A stretch of 64,000 nt of DNA from Taklimakanibacter sp049323275 (GTDB taxonomy: Bacteria > Pseudomonadota > Alphaproteobacteria > Rhizobiales > Aestuariivirgaceae): positions 62,001-126,000 of the forward strand of contig JBMOOM010000120.1 of NCBI GenBank assembly GCA_049323275.1, read 5' to 3'. A program made the translations under genes and the position numbers. Below, in pieces: positions 45,126-54,031 of this stretch (its first letter is position 1; the number at the start of each line of letters is the position of its first letter). The notes beneath the pieces were generated by a model. That model did not search any database. It saw only the letters and a program-made list of their open reading frames with translations, and was not told the DNA's origin.

Positions 45126-46198
45126 AGGCGTTCAGTACGGAAAGTGATGAAGCCGGCGACCGCGGCGAGGCCCAGGACCGGCGCCCAGGCGGCGAACCAG
45201 GGCGTCACGAAGCCGAGCTCGCCCATGGTGAGCGCGATGCCGTCGGTGATGAAGAAGAGGAAGCCGAGGCCGATCCCGACCGCGAACATGATGCCGATGC
45301 CGCCGCCGCGCCGGAACCGCGCCGCCAGCGGGATGCACAACGCGACCATGGCGAAGGCGGTGACGAACAGCGCCAGCCTTTTGTGCCACCAGGTTTGATA
45401 GACCCAGGTTGGCCTTATGCCGAAGCCCGAATTCTCGACGAAATAGCTCAGATCGCTCATGCTCATCTCTTCGGGGTCGCCCGAACGCGCTCCGGCGGCG
45501 GCGGGCCGGAACGAGCCGGAATAGATCATCTGATCGAGGCGGTTGGGCGGCAGGTTCTCGCGATAGTAAACGAGCACGTTCGACAGGTGCCAGCGGTCCT
45601 GGTTGAGCACCGCGCTCTTCGCCATGATCTGCTCGCGCAGAAGTCCGGCTTCGTCGCGCCGGAAGATGATGACGTCCTCGAGCTCCGTCGCCTGGGCATT
45701 GGCGCTGCCGGCACGCAGGATGTCGCGGCCGGCGCGCATCCAGATCGGGTCCTTCTCACCGCCAACCTTCAGTTTCTTCTCGTCATAGTCGCCGATGCCC
45801 CATTCGCGCAATGTCGGGGCCGTGCGCGGCACCGCCTGGTCATTGAGCAGAAAATGCAGTCCGCCGGCCAGAATGGCGAAAGGCATCAGCATCATCATGA
45901 TGCGGAAAGGCGATATGCCGGAAGACCAGATGGCCGGCAGCTCGTTTCGATAGCTCAGCTCGATCAGGACGAGCAGCAGGGCGATCAGCACGCTGATCGG
46001 CAGGAAGGTCGAGAGCGTGCCAGGGGCGCGCATCACCACATAGGTGAAGACGGCGTTGAGACCGCCGTCGCCGATCGCCAGGATCTCCTTGGAATAGGCA
46101 ACGATGTCGAGGGTGATGACGAAGATCGAGATGCCGAAGAGAATGAAGATGAAGCGTATGAGAACCATACGCGTGAGCATCCAGCCGATGATCTTCAT
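45122..46198 (-). CDS. LptG-like permease of a lipid-extraction ABC complex
   Basis: 358 aa from ATG 46198 (MKIIGWMLTRMVLIRF), overlapping the LptF-like stop by 4 bases. Three N-terminal helices, a periplasmic beta-jellyroll part (~105-265) and three C-terminal helices, as in LptG. LptF/LptG with LptB2 pull lipid out of the inner membrane for export. The canonical lptFG of this class usually lies with lptD/surA/pdxA; here the neighbours are head-group genes, so a sphingolipid-specific paralogue is inferred. Confidence 0.85.
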   Translation of the reverse strand: MKIIGWMLTRMVLIRFIFILFGISIFVITLDIVAYSKEILAIGDGGLNAVFTYVVMRAPGTLSTFLPISVLIALLLVLIELSYRNELPAIWSSGISPFRIMMMLMPFAILAGGLHFLLNDQAVPRTAPTLREWGIGDYDEKKLKVGGEKDPIWMRAGRDILRAGSANAQATELEDVIIFRRDEAGLLREQIMAKSAVLNQDRWHLSNVLVYYRENLPPNRLDQMIYSGSFRPAAAGARSGDPEEMSMSDLSYFVENSGFGIRPTWVYQTWWHKRLALFVTAFAMVALCIPLAARFRRGGGIGIMFAVGIGLGFLFFITDGIALTMGELGFVTPWFAAWAPVLGLAAVAGFITFRTERL

Positions 46199-47415
46199 GT
46201 CGCCTCTCCGCGCGAGAGGCGGGATATTATGCTTCTGAAGAACCGTCGCATCGCGGTCGCGAAGCGGTCGATGATGCGGTCGAGCTGATCCGGCTGCAGC
46301 GTGAAGCTCGCCGACCAGAAGCGCCAGGCGGCAAAGGCGGTGACCGACAGAAAGGGCAGCCACATGGTGAGCCAGGGCGAAGTGCCGTTGGATCGGGTCG
46401 CGATAGCGCCTTGCTCGATGACCTCGTGGAGCGCCACCAGAAGGATGAGCGCCACGCCGAACCTGTAGGTCCGCTGGTTGCGTCTCCGGCCCAAGGCGAA
46501 TGGAACCGCGAGGAACGGCAGCATCGGCATGGTGAGCATAGCGATGATGCGTTTATGGAGCTCGGCGCGCATCTGATCGGGCTTCGCTCCGGCGGGCGGA
46601 TTGTCCTGGAGCGTTATGAGCTCGGGAAGCGTCAATTCGCGCTCGTCGTTGCCACGTGGCCGGAAGGTCTTGTCGGCAACCTGGCCGAGCGGCGTGTCCG
46701 CTTCCTGGAAATTGCTGACCGTTGAGCTTGGCGGCTTCTGGTCCGGGGCGAGGCTCGGCATGCGCTCGATCTGCAGGCGATGGCCGTTCTGCAGGCGCAA
46801 CACCGGCAGACGCGTATCGGTGTTCTCGATGAGACGTCCATTCGAGGCGGTCACCGTCTCGATGCCGCCATTGCCGCGGTTGTCGAATAGGAAGATGCGT
46901 TCGAATGAGCCGGCCGAGCGGTTGAGCTTGTCGAGAATGAAGGTGCGGGTGCCCGCCTGCATGAAGATGCCTTCCTCGGCGAGATAGAAGACGTCGACAT
47001 TCTTCACGTCGAACACCACGGCGCGATAGGCGTAGCGGGTATGGGGCTGCAGCCAGCCGACGATGAGCACCGAAAGGGCGGCCAGGATAAGCGACAGGAT
47101 CGCCACCGGCTGGGCGATGCGATGGAGGCCGATGCCGGAGGCGAGCAGGGCATCGATCTCGCTGTCACGCGACATCTTGTTGAAGCTGAACAGGAGACCG
47201 AGGAACAATGCCGCCGGCAAGGCGACACCGAGGTAATGCGGCACCAGATAGGCCAGCATCTCGAAAACGACGCCGATCGAATTCTTCTTACCGAGCGTGG
47301 TGTCGAGAAGGCGCACCATGCGTTCGGCGAGGAGCACGAGCAGGCCGATGACCACCGAGGTGATCAGCGGCTTGGCGAGCTGGCGCAGGACATAGCGGTC
47401 TACGATGCGGAACAC
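46195..47415 (-). CDS. LptF-like permease of a lipid-extraction ABC complex
   Basis: 406 aa from GTG 47415, six bases after the HIT stop. MFRIVDRYVLRQLAKPL and SEIDALLASGIG are characteristic of LptF; helices at ~15-35, 50-75, 95-120 and three near the C-terminus surround a periplasmic beta domain. Forms a heterodimer with the adjacent LptG-like protein. No lptB, lptC, lptA or lptD is in the window, so it must borrow or have distant partners. Confidence 0.87.
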   Translation of the reverse strand: MFRIVDRYVLRQLAKPLITSVVIGLLVLLAERMVRLLDTTLGKKNSIGVVFEMLAYLVPHYLGVALPAALFLGLLFSFNKMSRDSEIDALLASGIGLHRIAQPVAILSLILAALSVLIVGWLQPHTRYAYRAVVFDVKNVDVFYLAEEGIFMQAGTRTFILDKLNRSAGSFERIFLFDNRGNGGIETVTASNGRLIENTDTRLPVLRLQNGHRLQIERMPSLAPDQKPPSSTVSNFQEADTPLGQVADKTFRPRGNDERELTLPELITLQDNPPAGAKPDQMRAELHKRIIAMLTMPMLPFLAVPFALGRRRNQRTYRFGVALILLVALHEVIEQGAIATRSNGTSPWLTMWLPFLSVTAFAAWRFWSASFTLQPDQLDRIIDRFATAMRRFFRSIISRLSRGEAT

Positions 47416-47421
47416 GGCGGG

Positions 47422-47859
47422 TCAGTCTTTCGGCCAGTCTCGGCGGATGGCGTCGCGCAAGCGGGCATGCGTTTCGGCGGGCAAGGCGACGGCGCCCGCC
47501 AGGTTGGGCTGCCCGGGCCAACCGGTATCGGGAAACTGCACGTCCTCGAAGCGCTGCGCCGCGGCGTAGCGGGGAATGACATGGAAATGCACGTGCGGGT
47601 CGACCATCATGAGCATCAGATAGTTGATTTTGTCATAGGCACGAAAATTCCTGAGGCCGGTTTCGAGGCAGTGGGTCACATGCGCCAATTCCGCAAAAGC
47701 CTGGGGCGGAATTTGGGAGAAGGCGGACCACTCTCCTTTGGCTCCCAGGATCAGCGATCCCAGGGTCACTTGCGCCGGTCGCAGCAGAACGGTCCAGTGC
47801 TTGTAGTCCGCGATCAGGGTGGCGGGAAGGCCAAATTTGACGAGTGTCGCATTCGACAT
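47422..47859 (-). CDS. HIT-family hydrolase
   Basis: 145 aa (149 from the ATG at 47871). The His triad is DPHVHFHVIPRY. HIT proteins cleave dinucleoside polyphosphates or nucleotide conjugates (NMP release). It is 6 bases upstream of the LptF-like gene in the head-group operon. It might recycle nucleotide by-products of CDP-dependent steps, but this is only suggested by position. Confidence 0.85.
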   Translation of the reverse strand: MSNATLVKFGLPATLIADYKHWTVLLRPAQVTLGSLILGAKGEWSAFSQIPPQAFAELAHVTHCLETGLRNFRAYDKINYLMLMMVDPHVHFHVIPRYAAAQRFEDVQFPDTGWPGQPNLAGAVALPAETHARLRDAIRRDWPKD

Positions 47860-47907
47860 AACTTGTAACATGCCCTCAGGTAAGAGTGTGAGTGAATTCT
47901 TACCCTT

Positions 47908-48822
47908 TTACAGCGTAAAGCCGCCCTGGGCTACAAAGGCCCCCGTCTGACCATCCCAGCAGCGGATCGTCACAGTGGCCGACCACGCTCCGTCGACGCG
48001 GCGAATCTTGTAAAGATACCAAGCCGCAGCGTCATATTTCCCGTGGCCTGGCGAAGTGGCGGAAGGCGCCCCCATGATGTGGGCGGCGCCGAAACGGGTC
48101 GAAAGCGTGGTCCGGCCATGGCGATGGTTATGGCCGTAGAGCACCAGATCGGCGCCGTGCTCCTCGATGATCTGCTTCAGCTCCTGATCGTCATCGAGCG
48201 CCCGCCGTCTCGGAGTCAGGCCGGGGATGGGGGGATGATGGATCAGCACAACGCGGTAGAAGCCGCGCTGGCGCAGGTCCTGGAGGATAGGGCCGAGCTG
48301 CTTGAGCTGGTCGGCGCCCAGGCGGCCGCCGGCCCGGAACAGCGATTGCGGGACGGCACTGGAGAGGCCGATCAAGGCGATGTTCCGACGTTGCCGCACA
48401 AAGGGAAATACCTCGTCCGCGCCAGGGGCGGCGCGTTGGCCAGGCAGCCTGATGTCGCCCGTCATGTAGGCGCCCCAGAGGCCGGCGCCCTCCGTCCAGG
48501 GGAAGGGGCGATAGGCGTCGTGATTGCCGGGCACCAGGGTGATCCAGTCGGGCGCCCCGAAAGTCTTGAGCCACCGCGCCGCCGCCACGAATTCCTGCCT
48601 GAGCGCGATGTTGATCAGGTCCCCCGTCAAGGCGACATGATCGGGCGCATGCGCCTTGATATCGGCGATCATGGCATTGGCGATCGCGGGATCATGCAGA
48701 AACCGGCGCCGGCGGTGCCAGCTGATCTTGCCCAGCGTGCGCTTGCCGATGTAGTCGCGCCAGGATTCCGCCTTGGGAAGCGGCCCGATATGGAGGTCAG
48801 ACAGGTGGGCAAGCGTGAACAT
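47908..48822 (-). CDS. Calcineurin-like metallophosphoesterase
   Basis: 304 aa with the full dimetal set: LSDLH, TGDL, PGNHDAY, LIHHPP and YGHNHRH. The fold covers LpxH-type UDP-diacylglucosamine hydrolases, cyclic nucleotide and phospholipid phosphatases. As first gene of the head-group operon (48 bases before HIT), it may cleave a phospho- or pyrophospho-intermediate of head-group synthesis. Substrate unknown. Confidence 0.85.
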   Translation of the reverse strand: MFTLAHLSDLHIGPLPKAESWRDYIGKRTLGKISWHRRRRFLHDPAIANAMIADIKAHAPDHVALTGDLINIALRQEFVAAARWLKTFGAPDWITLVPGNHDAYRPFPWTEGAGLWGAYMTGDIRLPGQRAAPGADEVFPFVRQRRNIALIGLSSAVPQSLFRAGGRLGADQLKQLGPILQDLRQRGFYRVVLIHHPPIPGLTPRRRALDDDQELKQIIEEHGADLVLYGHNHRHGRTTLSTRFGAAHIMGAPSATSPGHGKYDAAAWYLYKIRRVDGAWSATVTIRCWDGQTGAFVAQGGFTL

Positions 48823-48977
48823 GGGGAATGGACAGTTTCGTTGACTTCCGTCGAATCGGGTGCGATTGAGGTTCGCCGTTCATAGAGCCTTTCCGGTTCC
48901 GGTCGAATCATTTTGCTTTGTACCGGGCTCGGAGATGGGAAGTCTCTAAGCGGCCGTGAGCAGCGAGTTCAAGCATC

Positions 48978-49706
48978 GTGAAAGTCATCATTCTTGGCGC
49001 CGGCCAGGGCAAACGCCTCCTGCCGCTGACCGCCGAAGTCCCCAAGGCACTCCTGGATATCGGCGGTCGCTCGCTGATCGGCCGGCAGATCGACGCATTC
49101 GCCGCCTGCGGGGTCACCGAATTCGCGGTCGTCACCGGTTATGCGGCTTCGCGCATGGAAGAGGCGCTCGCCGGCATTGCCCATGAGAAACGGATCAAGA
49201 TCAAGACCATCTTCAATCCGTTCTTCAGCGTCGCCGACAATCTGGCGAGCTGCTGGATGGCGCGCCATGAGATGAAGGGCGAATTTATTCAGGTCAATGG
49301 CGACAATCTGTTCAAGGCGGATCTGGTCAAGGTCTTGCTGGCGGCGCCGGAGGCGCCGGTGACCGTCGCGATAAACCATAAGCCAGCCTATGACGCCGAC
49401 GACATGAAGGTCATGATGGACGGCGAAAGATTGACCGAAATCGGCAAGACCCTGCCGACCGAGACGGTCAATGCCGAGGCTATCGGCTTTTACATGTTTC
49501 GCGGTGACGGCGGCAAAGCCTATGTCGAGACGCTCGACCGGGCGATGCGCGATCCGGCCGGGCTCAAGCAGTGGTTTCCCGCCGCGGTCGGCATGCTGGC
49601 CAAGCGCATCCCGGTCAAGACCGTGGCGCTCGACGGCGTGCAATGGTGCGAAGTGGATTTTCCTGTCGACCTGCAGCAGGCGCGCCAGCTCGTCTCAAGC
49701 TGGTAG
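48978..49706 (+). CDS. Sugar/choline-phosphate type nucleotidyltransferase
   Basis: 242 aa from GTG 48978. The N-terminal signature ILGAGQGKRLLPLT...VPKALLDIGG binds the NTP; the metal Asp is in VNGDNLF and the second in CEVDFPVD. It resembles CTP-using LicC-type or inositol-1-phosphate cytidylyltransferases. It diverges from the head-group operon and overlaps the next, convergent NTP transferase by 12 bases. Probable role: making an activated head-group donor. Confidence 0.82.
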   Translation: MKVIILGAGQGKRLLPLTAEVPKALLDIGGRSLIGRQIDAFAACGVTEFAVVTGYAASRMEEALAGIAHEKRIKIKTIFNPFFSVADNLASCWMARHEMKGEFIQVNGDNLFKADLVKVLLAAPEAPVTVAINHKPAYDADDMKVMMDGERLTEIGKTLPTETVNAEAIGFYMFRGDGGKAYVETLDRAMRDPAGLKQWFPAAVGMLAKRIPVKTVALDGVQWCEVDFPVDLQQARQLVSSW

Positions 49707-50486
49707 GCGCTGTCTTTCCGCGAGGACCTTTTCGGCGAGTTCCTTGTCGGCCGGCTTGTCGACATCGACAGCCGCCTCGGCGAAGGGCATCAGCACCGGT
49801 TTCGCGTTGAGACCCAGGCGCCGCGACGCCAAGGCGAAAGCGCTGTCTAGGGTCAGCATGCCGGTGGCGAAACGCAGAAGTGCGACCGGTCCGAAGGCCC
49901 CGACGAGACGCCAGGGTTTCTTCCTGATCTGTTCGAGATCGTGCCAGAAGGCGAGAGCCGCGAAGGCCCGCTCTGAGGTGAGCGCAAAGAGATTGCAGCC
50001 CGAGACGCGGTCGCGGCCAAATTTCAGGAAGGTTCGCTTCGCTTCCGGAAACCGCGCCAATATGGTTTCGGCGCTGGCGAGGCCGGCCGAGAGATCCGCG
50101 TCATAGCCCACGGCTTCAGTGAAGAAGTAGTCGAGCATCCCGGCGGTCAGGAGCGGATGATCGCCAGTGGTGATGAGCCAGGGAAAATGGGGATTGGCCG
50201 TAACCGTCGAAAGGGCAGAGTGCGCCGCGCTGTCCTTCGGCGTCAGGAAGCTCACCTCGCCGGCCACGGGGCCCAGAGCCTGCTCAAGCAATTGCTGTGT
50301 TTCGATCACGACATGAATGGCCTTGACGGCCGGATGGGCGCGGAGCGTTCGCACCACGCGGGACAGCATGTTCTCTCCGGCCACTTCGACAAGACATTTG
50401 TGCGTGACCCGATAGGCCTTGGCCATCGGATCGTCGGGTCCACGGCCGGCAGCGAGGACAAGGACATTCCAGGCCGGAACCGTCAC
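49695..50486 (-). CDS. MobA-like NTP transferase
   Basis: 263 aa from GTG 50486, overlapping the ceramide synthase stop (GTGA). VLVLAAGRG...HKCLVEVAGENML is the NTP loop; TTGDHPLLT supplies the metal Asp. It differs from MobA by a long C-terminal half (FGPVALLRFATGMLTL) that may bind membrane. Co-transcription with ceramide synthase and the exporter suggests a second activation step for a head-group. Confidence 0.8.
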   Translation of the reverse strand: MTVPAWNVLVLAAGRGPDDPMAKAYRVTHKCLVEVAGENMLSRVVRTLRAHPAVKAIHVVIETQQLLEQALGPVAGEVSFLTPKDSAAHSALSTVTANPHFPWLITTGDHPLLTAGMLDYFFTEAVGYDADLSAGLASAETILARFPEAKRTFLKFGRDRVSGCNLFALTSERAFAALAFWHDLEQIRKKPWRLVGAFGPVALLRFATGMLTLDSAFALASRRLGLNAKPVLMPFAEAAVDVDKPADKELAEKVLAERQRLPA

Positions 50487-51619
50487 GTCAGGCTCTTCTC
50501 ATAGATGCGGTAGGTCTTGTAGGGCGTGCCGCCGAGCGCCTCGATGATGCGGCGCATCGGCTTATTGTCCTCCAATATCCAGGAGAGCTCGCCCCGCTTG
50601 GTGCCGCGAGCAAGATGATAGGTCCTGATGGTGTCGATGACCGCACCGGCGAGCGCCGAACCGACCACCGTGCCGTGATACCGGCGGCGCACGCCCATCA
50701 GCGGCATGCGCACGGAACGGGGTGGTTTCATCAGGAGCCGCCAGACGAGCTTGGCCCAGCCGAGCGGCAGCAGCCTGCCATTCAGGTCACTGATCCAATC
50801 GTTCAGATTGGGAAGCGTGATGGCCATCGCGGCCGGCGCGCCCTTGTAGCTGGCGATCGAGATGTAATCCTCGCCGACCAGCATCTTCAAATTCTTTCCC
50901 AGCGCGGTGATCTCCTCGTGCGTCATCGGCACGAAGCCCCAATTCTCCGACCAGGCGTCATTGAAAATGTCGATGATTATGGCGAGGTCGCGGTCGAGAT
51001 GCTTCTTGCTGAGCGGTCTCATCGTCAGGTCGCCCGATGCCTTGAACTTGTCCACCATGGCCTGCATGGCGCGGGGCAGGGAGATCAATCCTTCATAGTC
51101 ATATGCAAGGACGTCCTTGATCTTGGCGTAGCCGTTCGCTTCAAGATGACGTGCGTAATAGGGCAAGGCATGCCCCATCATCATGTTGGGCGGCGTGTCG
51201 AAGCCCGAGACCAGGAGACCCATTTCGTCGTTGATGGAGAAATTGAAAGGTCCGTGCGTTGCCGTCAAGCCGCGCTTGCGGAGCCACTCTTCGGCAGCGC
51301 CCAGAAGGGCTGCGAAGACGCGCACATCGTCGACAGCGTCGAGGAAGCCGAACTGACCACGGCCGTCGCGATGATGTTCGAGGCGCAGCCGGTCGTGCTG
51401 GGCCGAGATCCGGCCGACCGGCCGGTCGCCGTCATAAGCGACGAAAAGCTGGACGTCGGCGTGCTGGAAATACGGATTCTTCTTCGGATCGAGATGCTCG
51501 CGGCGCTCGAGATCGAGGGGAGCCACCCAATTGGGATCATCGGCGAAGACCAGGTGAGGGACGCGGAGAAATGCCGTCTTGTCGGCCGCCGTCAGGACTT
51601 CGGAGATCCTCAGATTCAT
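50483..51619 (-). CDS. bcerS: Bacterial ceramide synthase (GNAT-fold N-acyltransferase)
   Basis: 378 aa. It begins with a GNAT-like domain (VFADDPNWVAPLDLERREHL, DAVDDVRVFAALLGAAEEWL) and ends with LSWILEDNKPMRRIIEALGG...YRIYEKSL, the pattern of the YghO/bCerS group. In Caulobacter this gene acylates 3-oxo-sphinganine to oxidised ceramide and is unrelated to eukaryotic ceramide synthase. Its presence with Spt, ACP, ligase and CerR completes the five-gene ceramide pathway. ATGA overlap with the ABC exporter. Confidence 0.85.
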   Translation of the reverse strand: MNLRISEVLTAADKTAFLRVPHLVFADDPNWVAPLDLERREHLDPKKNPYFQHADVQLFVAYDGDRPVGRISAQHDRLRLEHHRDGRGQFGFLDAVDDVRVFAALLGAAEEWLRKRGLTATHGPFNFSINDEMGLLVSGFDTPPNMMMGHALPYYARHLEANGYAKIKDVLAYDYEGLISLPRAMQAMVDKFKASGDLTMRPLSKKHLDRDLAIIIDIFNDAWSENWGFVPMTHEEITALGKNLKMLVGEDYISIASYKGAPAAMAITLPNLNDWISDLNGRLLPLGWAKLVWRLLMKPPRSVRMPLMGVRRRYHGTVVGSALAGAVIDTIRTYHLARGTKRGELSWILEDNKPMRRIIEALGGTPYKTYRIYEKSLT

Positions 51620-53340
51620 GCGGTCGGGACCTTTGCCTTGCGGGGGAGATGCGCCTTGGTCACCGTTCCCTTCTCCACCTTGTAGAGGTGAGTGGCGACC
51701 TCGGTCCAGGCCGGGCGATGGGTGATGGCGACGGTGGTGTACTGGCCCCGCAAGGCAGCGATGTTCTCGCAGATGGATTGCTCAGTATCGGGGTCGAGAG
51801 CGCTCGTCACCTCGTCCAGAATAAGGAGCTTGGGCTTCGTCACCAGCGCGCGTGCGAGCGCGATGCGCTGGCGCTGGCCACCCGACAGTTTCGCCCCCAT
51901 GGAGCCGACCTCGGTGTCGAGACCTTTCGGCATCTCCATGATGAACTCGCGCGCGCCCGCCTGATCGAGCGCCTGCTGAATGGCGGCATCGTCGATGTCG
52001 GCGTCGCCGAGCGTGAGATTGTCACGAATGGTCGTGTGCAGCAGACTGAGCTCCTGCGGCACATAGCCGATCGAACGCCGCCATTGCTGGATGTCGATAT
52101 CGGCCAGGGAAACGCCGTCCAGCGAAATCTTGCCCGAATCCGGCGTGTGCAAGCCGATCAGGAGGTCGATGAGGGTAGTCTTGCCGGCGCCCGAACCACC
52201 CTGCAGCACCGTGATCGAGCCGACTTTGATCGAGAGGTTGGCATTCCTGACGACCGGTGTCTCGTCATGGGCGAAGGTCACATCCTCGAACCGGCATTCC
52301 TTCGTCAGCACAGGCGGCAGCGTTCCGGTGTGAGTCTCGCGCGCGGCCACGGCGCTGGCGATGAGTTGTTCGGTACGTATGTAGGCGCTCTCGTTTTCCG
52401 CCGCCTGCTGCAGGAATTTCTGCAGTCGGTTGATGATCGAGAGCACCTGGAAGAACACGATACCGAGGACGACGAGTTCGGCGAGCGACACTTTGGCGAT
52501 GGTCACGGCGAGATAGACGCCGATGCCGAGCGCGATGATGATGAGCAGCTCGCTGCCCTGGGCCAGGCCCTGGCGCGCCACTTCGCGGGTGGCGAGCGCC
52601 TTGCGCAGGCGCTTGAGGATGCTGGTCATTTGAGCGACCAGCTTGTCATAGCGGTTCATCGTTTTCAGCGGCTTGATGTTGTTGATCAAGTCGGTGATGA
52701 ACTTAGTGAGCTCGGAGGTGCGGTCGGCGCGCTTGTAGCCGGCGCGCTTGGCCACGTCGACCAGCCAGTTGAGCGCCGCGGCGATGACCACGCCGACAGC
52801 GATCCCGAGGAGCGCCAGGCGCCAGTCGACGAGGAAGGCGACGAGGGCATAGACGATACCCTGAATGGAGTAGGCGACGACCTGCGCGGCGACGAAATAG
52901 GCGGCGGCCGCAAAGGCCGCGTCACCGCTGATCGTGTTGGCGACGCGTCCGGCATGAAGTTGCGTGTAATAGCTCCAGCGCGCGTTGAACAAGGCCGAGA
53001 TCAGCTGGCGGCGAAGCGTCGTCGACACATGCGCGATGGCGATGCCGGCATAGGACAGAGCGACGAAGGAGAGCAGGGTCTTCAAGGCAAAAAAGGCCAC
53101 GACGACGATGACCAGATTGGGCAAGGTCGGTGAGATGCCGAATCTCGACAGGAAATCATGAATAAGAACGACTGCCGGCGAGCCGCCTGAGTTCGTGCCC
53201 TCGCTGGCGATCGCCTGGATGGTGGGCAAAAGGGCCGAAAGGCTGATCACCTCGGCAAAGCCGGCGAGCAGCAGACAGAACAGCACGGCCCAGGGCCTTG
53301 TACCCTCGGCGGTAAAAAAGATACGGAAGACCTGTTTCAT
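51616..53340 (-). CDS. ABC exporter half-transporter (MsbA-type)
   Basis: 574 aa; ATG 53340 (MKQVFRIFF) is preferred over an upstream TTG. Six N-terminal helices are followed by a nucleotide-binding domain with Walker A GGSGAGKTT, signature LSGGQRQRIALARAL, Walker B LLILDEVTSAL and His in ITHRP. Type I exporters flip lipids or export glycoconjugates. First gene of the operon with ceramide synthase, so flipping of ceramide or its phosphate derivative is likely. Confidence 0.88.
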   Translation of the reverse strand: MKQVFRIFFTAEGTRPWAVLFCLLLAGFAEVISLSALLPTIQAIASEGTNSGGSPAVVLIHDFLSRFGISPTLPNLVIVVVAFFALKTLLSFVALSYAGIAIAHVSTTLRRQLISALFNARWSYYTQLHAGRVANTISGDAAFAAAAYFVAAQVVAYSIQGIVYALVAFLVDWRLALLGIAVGVVIAAALNWLVDVAKRAGYKRADRTSELTKFITDLINNIKPLKTMNRYDKLVAQMTSILKRLRKALATREVARQGLAQGSELLIIIALGIGVYLAVTIAKVSLAELVVLGIVFFQVLSIINRLQKFLQQAAENESAYIRTEQLIASAVAARETHTGTLPPVLTKECRFEDVTFAHDETPVVRNANLSIKVGSITVLQGGSGAGKTTLIDLLIGLHTPDSGKISLDGVSLADIDIQQWRRSIGYVPQELSLLHTTIRDNLTLGDADIDDAAIQQALDQAGAREFIMEMPKGLDTEVGSMGAKLSGGQRQRIALARALVTKPKLLILDEVTSALDPDTEQSICENIAALRGQYTTVAITHRPAWTEVATHLYKVEKGTVTKAHLPRKAKVPTA

Positions 53341-53388
53341 TATGCGGTTGGCTTTACTGTGATTGCCCGCCCGACTCAAGGACAGCCC

Positions 53389-53844
53389 ATGTTCAGCCGA
53401 ATCCTTCTCCGTGTCCTCCAGCCCTGGTTCAGGCTCCGCAGGGGCATGACGCTAGGGGTGCGTATCGTGGTCCTGGACAGCCAGAACCAGGTCTTTCTGG
53501 TGCGCCACGGCTATGCCCCGGGCTGGCTCCTGCCGGGCGGCGGGGTCGAGCGCGGGCAGACGCTTTATGATGCGGTCGAGCGCGAGCTCGCCGAGGAGGG
53601 TGGGATCATGCCCGGCGAGCGGCCGCTTCTGCATGGGGTTTTCTCCAATGAGGCGAAGTTCCGCGGCGACCATGTCGCCTGCTTCGTCCTGCGCAATTTC
53701 ACCCGCAGGGACTGGACGCCGACGCTGGAGATCAAGGAGGCGCGCTTCTTTCCGGTGACGGCGCTGCCCCAGGGCACGACCGGCGGCACCCGCCGGCGCA
53801 TCGCCGAGGTCCTGGAAGGACGGATCCCGCCGGCCAGCTGGTAG
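53389..53844 (+). CDS. Nudix hydrolase
   Basis: 151 aa from ATG 53389, with AAGGA six bases upstream. The Nudix box is GGGVERGQTLYDAVERELAEE, in which the first conserved Glu is a Gln (GQT), while the REL-EE metal core is intact. Substrate unknown; house-cleaning of nucleotide derivatives is common. Divergent from the exporter gene. Confidence 0.87.
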   Translation: MFSRILLRVLQPWFRLRRGMTLGVRIVVLDSQNQVFLVRHGYAPGWLLPGGGVERGQTLYDAVERELAEEGGIMPGERPLLHGVFSNEAKFRGDHVACFVLRNFTRRDWTPTLEIKEARFFPVTALPQGTTGGTRRRIAEVLEGRIPPASW

Positions 53845-54031
53845 GCGGCCGAGTTATCTGTTTACGGCAGGCCAGCCCTGTGTTATGGCGCGGCCATGAA
53901 GCGGATGCTGCATATCCTCGGCCATTTACGACGACGAGACCGATCGGCGCCTCAGCGCGTTTGAAATCGCTCCGGCCGGCGGTGCTTCCGTTTGCTGGGG
54001 CCCTTGCAGTCTCAGACCTTCGGAAACCCTC

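Noticed and set aside
51259..53133. 624-codon plus-strand frame opposite the ceramide synthase and exporter
   Set aside because: Asp/Arg/Gly-rich and without motifs, while the minus strand carries Walker and signature sequences.
53845..54031. Small open frame before the GNAT gene
   Set aside because: Pro/Ser-rich, overlaps the GNAT start and has no ribosome site; the gap shows no RNA gene or clear signal.
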